Source: an uncultured Synergistia bacterium
Lineage (GTDB): Bacteria; Eremiobacterota; SpSt-956; JAKJGF01
Assembly: GCA_937888925.1 (NCBI GenBank)
Contig: CALARM010000165.1
Coordinates: 1 to 10,801, forward strand
Length of the DNA stretch: 10,801 nucleotides
Reading direction: 5' to 3'
This document shows positions 6,564 to 10,801 of the stretch, piece after piece. The position numbers and the translations under genes were made by a program. How positions within the stretch are numbered: position 1 is the first letter of the stretch; every line of letters begins with the position of its first letter. Under the pieces are notes generated by a model that saw only the letters and a list, made by a program, of their open reading frames with translations, was not told where the DNA came from and did no database searches.

Positions 6564-8423
6564 ATGATAATTCAGGGTAATACACAACATTCCTATATGG
6601 CGAAAAAATTGCATGAAAAATCAGGAGAGCCTGATAATTACTTCCTGGAGCATGGACAGGATAAATTTGAGTATACAAGAGAAGAACGTGTTGAAGACAG
6701 AATACCTGATCTTGGAAAAGTTGCAAATAAAAATATGCGTCCTTTAGACTGGAGAAAGGCAATAAAAGAACAGGAAAGTGAATTTTTCAGTGTAACAGCA
6801 GATATGAAAGAAAAAACTCTGACAGTTCCGAATGCTGTTAAATCTGCTGCCGCCGAAGGGAAAAGCACGTCTCATTCACATACGAAGAAAACTGAGGACG
6901 ACTGGGATAAATTAGATGTTTTGAAAAATGATTTTGCCCGTATAATTTCCGATAAGACGTCATCCCCTCTGGAGAAAAGTATTGCACGGTTCGGAATTGA
7001 TATAGATAAACTCGGAGCTACATATGAATATAATAAAGATAAATTAAAAGCCGGTAATATTGCCATGAAAGCTTTGAAAAATTCGCCTGAAGGTAAAGGG
7101 GCTCAGGCAATTGCCCAGGTATCTGCTGAAGCAGCCGGTGCTTTAGATGAAGACTCTGAGAAACTGGATATTTTGAAAAATGGTTTTTCCTGTATAAATT
7201 CCAGTGAAGTTTCATCGCCGACGGAGAAAAGTATTGCACAGTTCGGAATTAATATAGATAAACTTGGATCCACATATGAATATGATAAAGATAAATTAAA
7301 AGCCGGTAATATCGCTATGAAAGCTTTAAAAACTCCGCCTGAAGGCAAAGGGACTCAGGTAATTGCCCAGGTAGCTGCCGAAGCAGCCGGTGCTTTAGAT
7401 GAAGACTCTGAGAAACTGGATGTTTTGAAAAACGGTTTTTCCTGTATAAATTCCAGTGAAGCTTCATCGCCGACGGAGAAAAGTATTGCACAGTTCGGAA
7501 TTAATATAGATAAACTCGGCTCTACATATGAATATGATAAAGATAAATTAAAAGCCGGTAATATCGCTATGAAAGCTTTAAAAACTCCGCCTGAAGGCAA
7601 AGGGACTCAGGTAATTGCCCAGGTAGCTGCCGAAGCAGCCGGTGCTTTAGATGAAGACTCTGAGAAACTGGATGTTTTGAAAAACGGTTTTTCCTGTATA
7701 AATTCCAGTGAAGCTTCATCGCCGACGGAGAAAAGTATTGCACAGTTCGGAATTGATATAGATAAACTCGGAGCCACATATGAATATGATAAAGATAAAT
7801 TAAAATCCGGTAATATCGCCATGAAAGCTTTGAAAACTCCGCCTGAAGGCAAAGGGGCTCAGATCCTTGCACAGGTAGCTACCGACGCAGCCGGTACTCT
7901 GGATGAAGACTGGGAAAAGTCAAATATTTTAGGAAACGGCTTCAAGAATATACTTAATAATCCTGAAGTAACAGATAAAGAGAAAGAGCTTGCCAGTTTC
8001 GGACTTGATGTGGATTACCTGGGCGCTACTTACAGGACAGATAGTGCCGAGGCCAGAATAAAAGAAATTGTTATGAATGGGATAAAAACTTCAAAGAATC
8101 TGTCGGCTCTTGAAGGCGAAATAAAATCTGCCGTATCTATGAGTATGGATGAAATAAAGAAAAAGATCGAAGAAACAAAGAAAGAACTGGAAATGCTGGA
8201 GAAAAACGTCAGAAATACCTCTTTTAGTGCCGGCCTGGATGGATTGGATATTTCTTCCGATACTGGTCTGAAAGATTCTTTTCGAAGGGAAGCTTTTAAA
8301 AGCGCAGAGCTTGCCGGCGGACCCTCAGCAAGTACACTTGAAAAATGGAGAACTGATGGATTAAAATTTGTAGAAAAAACAGAGAAGGAAAAGAACTTCT
8401 GGAAAGCACTTGGCCTGGATTAG
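6564..8423 (+). CDS. Tandem-repeat protein with five 84-residue units (619 aa)
   Basis: I do not recognise the family. I chose the ATG at 6564, 8 nt after an AAAGGGG; a GTG at 6555 lies within that SD region and is less likely. Residues 1-110 are a polar N-terminal part without a signal peptide. From residue 111 there are five consecutive 84-residue units (starts at ~111, 195, 279, 363 and 447). Each has an acidic D/E-ED-(S/W)-EK start, a KNGF turn, S-P-x-EKSIA-(Q/R)-FGI-(D/N)-IDKLG-(A/S)-TYEY, a Lys-rich helix and an Ala-rich helix. Unit 5 is strongly diverged but keeps FGLDVDYLGATY. Then come a predicted coiled coil rich in Lys/Glu (~525-555) and a charged C-terminus ending in FWKALGLD. There is no membrane segment. 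It looks like a helical scaffold or effector-like protein. It follows the Ser/Thr kinase gene and has many Ser/Thr, so it could be a kinase substrate, which is inference only. Confidence 0.9.
   Translation: MIIQGNTQHSYMAKKLHEKSGEPDNYFLEHGQDKFEYTREERVEDRIPDLGKVANKNMRPLDWRKAIKEQESEFFSVTADMKEKTLTVPNAVKSAAAEGKSTSHSHTKKTEDDWDKLDVLKNDFARIISDKTSSPLEKSIARFGIDIDKLGATYEYNKDKLKAGNIAMKALKNSPEGKGAQAIAQVSAEAAGALDEDSEKLDILKNGFSCINSSEVSSPTEKSIAQFGINIDKLGSTYEYDKDKLKAGNIAMKALKTPPEGKGTQVIAQVAAEAAGALDEDSEKLDVLKNGFSCINSSEASSPTEKSIAQFGINIDKLGSTYEYDKDKLKAGNIAMKALKTPPEGKGTQVIAQVAAEAAGALDEDSEKLDVLKNGFSCINSSEASSPTEKSIAQFGIDIDKLGATYEYDKDKLKSGNIAMKALKTPPEGKGAQILAQVATDAAGTLDEDWEKSNILGNGFKNILNNPEVTDKEKELASFGLDVDYLGATYRTDSAEARIKEIVMNGIKTSKNLSALEGEIKSAVSMSMDEIKKKIEETKKELEMLEKNVRNTSFSAGLDGLDISSDTGLKDSFRREAFKSAELAGGPSASTLEKWRTDGLKFVEKTEKEKNFWKALGLD
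6894..8153 (+). repeat. 252-bp in-frame tandem repeat, five units
   Basis: Units start at 6894, 7146, 7398, 7650 and 7902, exactly 252 bp (84 codons) apart. Units 2 and 3 differ at about six positions, all in the first half; the second half is identical. The first ~105 bp of unit 3 are identical to unit 4 instead. Unit 1 is moderately and unit 5 strongly diverged, as expected for the edges of an array that expands in the middle by unequal crossing-over. The last unit has no sharp right border. Confidence 0.95.
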
Positions 8424-8507
8424 CAATATCCGGAGTCTGTAAAAGATAAGTTGTTGAATTTTCTCAGTAACGTAACAGGTAATATCATTTGGCTATCAAC
8501 TTTATTA

Positions 8508-8657
8508 CATTGCCTGCCTGGTGCTCCGGAGAAAAAAATATCACGACGACACAGGTCTATTTGAATAAAATATAATGCAAACCGGCATGATGTAAGCTCT
8601 AACAAATATGGCTGTTCCAGTTAAGATTTTTTTCGGACGAGCGCCAGGCAGGCAATG
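8508..8657. mobile_element. 150-bp inverted-repeat element, MITE-like
   Basis: The left arm 8508-8526 (CATTGCCTGCCTGG then TGCTC) is mirrored by the right arm 8639-8657. Fourteen pairs are perfect, followed by one T-G wobble and four more pairs. After a short bulge a run of seven A (8532-8538) pairs with seven T (8627-8633). The 88 bp in between hold no gene. It has the size and terminal inverted repeats of a non-autonomous miniature element. I find no clear target-site duplication and no transposase. It could also be a large RNA hairpin at the 3' end of the repeat-protein transcript. The right end touches an aldo/keto reductase fragment. Confidence 0.45.
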
Positions 8658-8659
8658 CC

Positions 8660-8968
8660 ATGGAATTTATAAAGATAAACTTGATTGCAATTTGGTATAA
8701 AAGGGTATCCGTAAAAAGCTTCTGGCCTGTAAATACACAGGAAGATTTTGACAGATATTTAAATGAACAGTTGGGAAGACTTGAAACAGATTATATAGAT
8801 TTTTATCTGGTTCATTCCATAAGGAGCCAGTCCTGGCCTGGATTAAAAGAAATTCCTATTAATGATTGTCTGGATCGTGCCATAAAAGACGGACGGATAA
8901 AATATGCAGGGTTTTCATTCCATGATAAACTCCATTTATTTAAAGAATATATAACATTTAAATTATAG
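8660..8968 (+). pseudogene. Aldo/keto reductase fragment
   Basis: The frame of about 100 codons contains EDFDRYLNEQLGRLETDYID, FYLVHSI, and AIKDGRIKYAGFSFHD followed by FKE. These match, in order, the central part of aldo/keto reductases of the ferredoxin-associated COG1453 type (typically ~370-390 residues). The His of FYLVH is the usual catalytic His. The N-terminal barrel strands with the catalytic Asp, Tyr and Lys are absent, and so is everything after FKE, including the cofactor-binding C-terminal half and any Cys-rich Fe-S part. The first ~20 residues after the ATG do not fit the family and no SD precedes the ATG. The fragment is bounded by an inverted-repeat element on the left and a palindrome containing its stop codon on the right. 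It is a non-functional relic. Confidence 0.8.
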
Positions 8969-9002
8969 GTATTGGATTTTCCCTGGCCCAACACCTATAA
9001 TT
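8961..9002. terminator. Strong 15-bp hairpin between convergent frames
   Basis: AATTATAGGTATTGG (8961-8975) pairs with CCAACACCTATAATT (8988-9002) with one mismatch around a 12-nt loop. It lies between the rightward reductase relic, whose stop codon is inside it, and the leftward small membrane protein, so it may act as a bidirectional terminator. Neither side has a clean run of U, so it could instead be a palindromic insertion or the end of a lost element. Confidence 0.45.
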
Positions 9003-9049
9003 ATTAAATAACTAAAAAATAAATTTTCCTTTACCATAGGCTATACAGA

Positions 9050-9397
9050 CTACCCGTGACTGTGCTCAAAACCGTATATTGCTCCTCCCACTATTCCTGC
9101 AGCTCCACCGATTACTGACAGAGCAAGAGTTCCCCATACTCCGAAACCACATACGACATTTGAAACAAGAGCTGTTCCGGCAGCTCCAATAACTAATCCG
9201 CCTGCAGCTCCTTTGAATATATGATCAAGTCCATAACTATCAATAGATTTCATATTTTTAAGCTGCTCTGACATTGAAATATTATTATCGGTTACATTTC
9301 CTCCGATTATTACCTGGTCGGTCTTGGCTGCTTCCTTTGCCTTTTGAGTAATATTTGTCTGACCTGTTGCCACATTATAATTTGTTCCTATTCGCAT
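9050..9397 (-). CDS. Small glycine-zipper membrane protein (115 aa)
   Basis: Residues 1-60 are polar and Asn/Thr/Lys-rich. Residues ~62-84 and ~87-110 are two hydrophobic Gly/Ala-rich segments (KGAAGGLVIGAAG and IGGAAGIVGGAIYG) with GxxxG spacing typical of glycine zippers that pack or oligomerise in membranes; a short EHSHG tail follows. There is one Cys (83). A GGAAGGAG lies 8 nt before the ATG at 9397 and a good promoter stands upstream, so the gene is very likely real. No family is recognised. The C-terminal half resembles the hydrophobic core of some class II bacteriocins and of glycine-zipper membrane proteins. A Gly-Gly at 32-33 could be a leader-cleavage site, but the residue at -7 is Asp where such leaders have a hydrophobic residue, and no ABC exporter or immunity gene is visible. 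The role is unknown. Confidence 0.8.
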   Translation of the reverse strand: MRIGTNYNVATGQTNITQKAKEAAKTDQVIIGGNVTDNNISMSEQLKNMKSIDSYGLDHIFKGAAGGLVIGAAGTALVSNVVCGFGVWGTLALSVIGGAAGIVGGAIYGFEHSHG

Positions 9398-9418
9398 TTA
9401 TAATACTCCTTCCTTTAC

Positions 9419-9436
9419 AAATGATATTCATCATTT
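9419..9436. promoter_or_regulatory. Inverted repeat over the transcription start, operator candidate
   Basis: AAATGAT (9419-9425) and ATCATTT (9430-9436) are perfect reverse complements with a 4-bp spacer. The predicted start of transcription of the leftward gene (about 9433) falls inside it, so a repressor bound here would block the promoter. An RNA hairpin just ahead of the SD is the alternative. Confidence 0.35.
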
Positions 9437-9439
9437 AAT

Positions 9440-9468
9440 AATATAGAACAAATAAGTTACCTCTGCAA
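9440..9468 (-). promoter_or_regulatory. Sigma70-type promoter of the small glycine-zipper gene
   Basis: On the minus strand TTGCAG (9468-9463) is followed after exactly 17 bp by TATATT (9445-9440), matching consensus in four and five of six positions. Transcription would start near 9433, about 36 bases before the ATG. Confidence 0.6.
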
Positions 9469-9582
9469 CACTATTATGTTAACAATTTGTAAACATAATG
9501 ATTATAGCTCAGATTTAAATGCTTCATGATGTGTAACATAAGCGTTATAGTGTATTTCATAACTTATTAGAATTTAATTTAG

Positions 9583-9631
9583 AGTGAAAAGTGAAAAAAT
9601 AGAACAGTAATCACTATTCACCATTCACTTT
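9583..9631. repeat. Heptamer repeats GTGAAAA and TCACNNT in inverted arrangement
   Basis: Two GTGAAAA units (9584-9597) are followed after 13 bp by three reverse-oriented variant units TCACTAT, TCACCAT and TCACTTT (9611-9631). AGTGAAAAGTGAA pairs with TTCACCATTCACT at 11 of 13 positions, so the array can fold into a hairpin. It is the same heptamer family as at 3757-3784. Confidence 0.6.
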
Positions 9632-9706
9632 CCCCAACTTCTTAATTATAGATTAAGATAGACTAGCTATAATTTTAAATAATATAATCACAAAGGACAG
9701 TATTTG

Positions 9707-9748
9707 TTTGCTCCAACCTTTCCCCGGCCGGGGAAAGGTTGGAGCAAA
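9707..9748. terminator. Perfect 42-bp palindrome
   Basis: The left arm 9707-9727 (TTTGCTCC..CCCCGG) and right arm 9728-9748 (CCGGGG..GGAGCAAA) are exact reverse complements, 21 bp each, without a spacer. Five T follow at 9749-9753 on the plus strand and five A mirror them for leftward transcripts. It lies 31 bp past the stop of the leftward PEP-utilising enzyme gene, where a terminator would be expected. On that strand, however, no U run follows, so a clean intrinsic terminator is only seen rightward. Alternatives are a cruciform or a dimeric protein-binding site. Confidence 0.55.
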
Positions 9749-9778
9749 TTTTTGGATGAAATCCATGTATGATTTCCT

Positions 9779-10801
9779 TTACTCAATCAATCTTATTATC
9801 CCGGCACTTCCGTCAACTTCTACTATCTGTCCGTCTTTCAGAACAGACATTACATTCTCCACACCTACAACACATGGTTTGCCGTATTCCCTTGCCACGA
9901 GCGCTCCATGTTGAAGCATGCCTCCCACTTCAAGGACGATAGAAGCAGCATTGATAAAAAGAGGTGTCCATCCGGGGTTTGTTGCTCTTGCAACCAGAAT
10001 ATCTCCCGGTTCCAGAGGTTTTTCGTCAGGGTGTTTCAGAACCTTTACAGGCCCTCTTACAATTCCCGGAGAAACAGGCTGGCCTGAAAGCTCACCTTCT
10101 TTTACCTCTCCCGGAGGAAGGCGAAGGATTTTGCCTCTCGAATCAATTATACGGGGGAAAGCTCTGACATTTTTCAGTTTTTTCAGAAATTCCGTGTTTT
10201 TTTCCGCTATTTCCCTGAGATTTAAAGAAGTCTCTGAAAGTCCCATGCCAAGGTCGTCAAAAGTCAGGTCGAAAACCTGTTCCTTACAATCAAGTCTTCC
10301 TTCTTTTACAAGCATGTCAGCTTCTTTTAAAACCTTTTCACGCAACATATGATTGAGCATTATCATATAATATTTATGATTTTCCCTGTAACCTCCGAAG
10401 GTTTCTATGATGCGGTAAAGTCTCTGAAATTTTCTGCTTGTAATCCATCCTTTTTTATGGGCCGCTTCGGAAAGATATTCGAAGGCCTTATATCTTTCTT
10501 TCTGGCTCTGTTCATAAAGTGTCTGAGGATTCTGAGCAGTATCTTTGATTTTAGAAAGAGAAATTATCTGTTGAAGCAACATACCGGGGTTATCAATATA
10601 TCTTTCTGTAGAAATATCCATTTCTACTGCACCGCGAAAGCCGTACTTTTCCATAAAATCATCCCAGCCATGAAGAAATTCTCGTGAAATTTTTCTCTCT
10701 CTGATTTTTTGATTGAAACTATCTACATCTTTCATGTCTTCAGGGTCGGCAAGTTCTGACAGATGATAAAGGGCAAGTCCCATTTCAACCGTTACATTTC
10801 C
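9779..10801 (-). CDS. PEP-utilising enzyme, rifampicin phosphotransferase/PEP synthase-like, C-terminal part
   Basis: The frame is open to the right window edge, so the 340 residues seen are the C-terminal part of a longer protein. An internal Met at 10783 is not the start: the residues before it (GNVTVEMGLAL) match the conserved NVTTEMGLAL region of COG0574 enzymes. The C-terminal ~85 residues are the swivelling phosphohistidine domain: GQPVSPGIVRGPVKVL, LEPGDILVARATNPGWTPLF, then GGMLQHGALVAREYGKPCVVGVEN, with the phospho-accepting His encoded at 9910-9908, and VDGSAGIIRLIE at the end. The GG-x-x-x-HGA-x-x-AREYG form is that of rifampicin phosphotransferases and related PEP synthase-like proteins. 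The N-terminal ATP-grasp domain lies outside the window. In the family the His carries phosphate between the ATP site and a second substrate (pyruvate/PEP, or rifampicin). The substrate cannot be told from this part. Confidence 0.9.
   Translation of the reverse strand, partial: GNVTVEMGLALYHLSELADPEDMKDVDSFNQKIRERKISREFLHGWDDFMEKYGFRGAVEMDISTERYIDNPGMLLQQIISLSKIKDTAQNPQTLYEQSQKERYKAFEYLSEAAHKKGWITSRKFQRLYRIIETFGGYRENHKYYMIMLNHMLREKVLKEADMLVKEGRLDCKEQVFDLTFDDLGMGLSETSLNLREIAEKNTEFLKKLKNVRAFPRIIDSRGKILRLPPGEVKEGELSGQPVSPGIVRGPVKVLKHPDEKPLEPGDILVARATNPGWTPLFINAASIVLEVGGMLQHGALVAREYGKPCVVGVENVMSVLKDGQIVEVDGSAGIIRLIE

Larger units (their letters stand above)
9398..9778. other. Gene-free region between the small membrane protein and the PEP-utilising enzyme
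   Basis: I find no gene in this AT-rich stretch. It contains the promoter and a putative operator of the small leftward gene (9419-9468), a heptamer-repeat hairpin (9583-9631) and a perfect 42-bp palindrome (9707-9748). Confidence 0.7.

Noticed and set aside
7018..7872. Open frames on the minus strand across the repeat array, repeated every 252 bp
   Set aside because: They are antisense shadows produced by the repeat itself and have no SD or family similarity.
8420..8605. A 61-codon minus-strand frame between the repeat protein and the reductase relic
   Set aside because: It has no SD, runs through the left arm of the inverted-repeat element, and shows no plausible domain.
9708..10687. Plus-strand frames opposite the PEP-utilising enzyme gene
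   Set aside because: The minus-strand frame encodes a clear conserved family; the opposite frames are low-complexity shadows.
1..10801. tRNA, rRNA or riboswitch genes
   Set aside because: I saw no cloverleaf with conserved T-loop or CCA end, no rRNA signature and no recognisable riboswitch core in the gaps.

Overview
The window comes from a low-GC bacterial chromosome (I judge about 37% GC by eye) that uses ordinary AGGAG-type ribosome binding sites and the standard bacterial code (TAA, TAG and TGA all used as stops). It combines a membrane-anchored eukaryotic-type Ser/Thr kinase, large orphan proteins, a tandem-repeat protein, several truncated genes and many palindromes. This is an accessory, decaying and expanding region of a bacterium with complex signalling. 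Some members of poorly characterised phyla such as Candidatus Eremiobacterota/Xenobia look like this, but the sequence alone does not fix the taxon.

Left part (1-3740). Positions 1-666 hold no gene: there is a terminator at the very edge, a pair of direct repeats two helical turns apart and a hairpin. Next comes a leftward operon-like run. It starts with an unrecognised 790-residue protein (1368-3740, own promoter and strong SD), followed by two gene remnants: the N-terminus of an NTP/NDP exchange transporter (ATP/ADP translocase family) and the N-terminal third of an inosine-uridine-type nucleoside hydrolase. Each remnant starts inside the last 14 bases of the gene before it. The pair looks like the relic of a nucleotide or nucleoside uptake and salvage function.

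Middle part (3786-8423), rightward. A divergent intergenic region holds heptamer repeats and a possible 41-codon leader ORF. It is followed by a class I SAM-dependent methyltransferase of the amino-sugar N-methyltransferase type (TylM1/DesVI-like) and, 15 bp later, a transmembrane Ser/Thr kinase with an extracytoplasmic sensor-like domain. After a terminator-like hairpin and a possible extended -10 promoter comes a 619-residue protein. Its centre is five 84-residue tandem units, three of them almost identical and the middle one a mosaic of its neighbours, which is a footprint of unequal crossing-over. The kinase and the repeat protein may be functionally linked, but that is inference.

Right part (8424-10801). 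A 150-bp inverted-repeat (MITE-like) element is followed at once by an aldo/keto reductase fragment that ends inside a second palindrome. Then come a small leftward glycine-zipper membrane protein with a good promoter, a 380-bp gap holding heptamer repeats and a perfect 42-bp palindrome, and the C-terminal part of a PEP-utilising, rifampicin-phosphotransferase-like enzyme that runs off the right edge.
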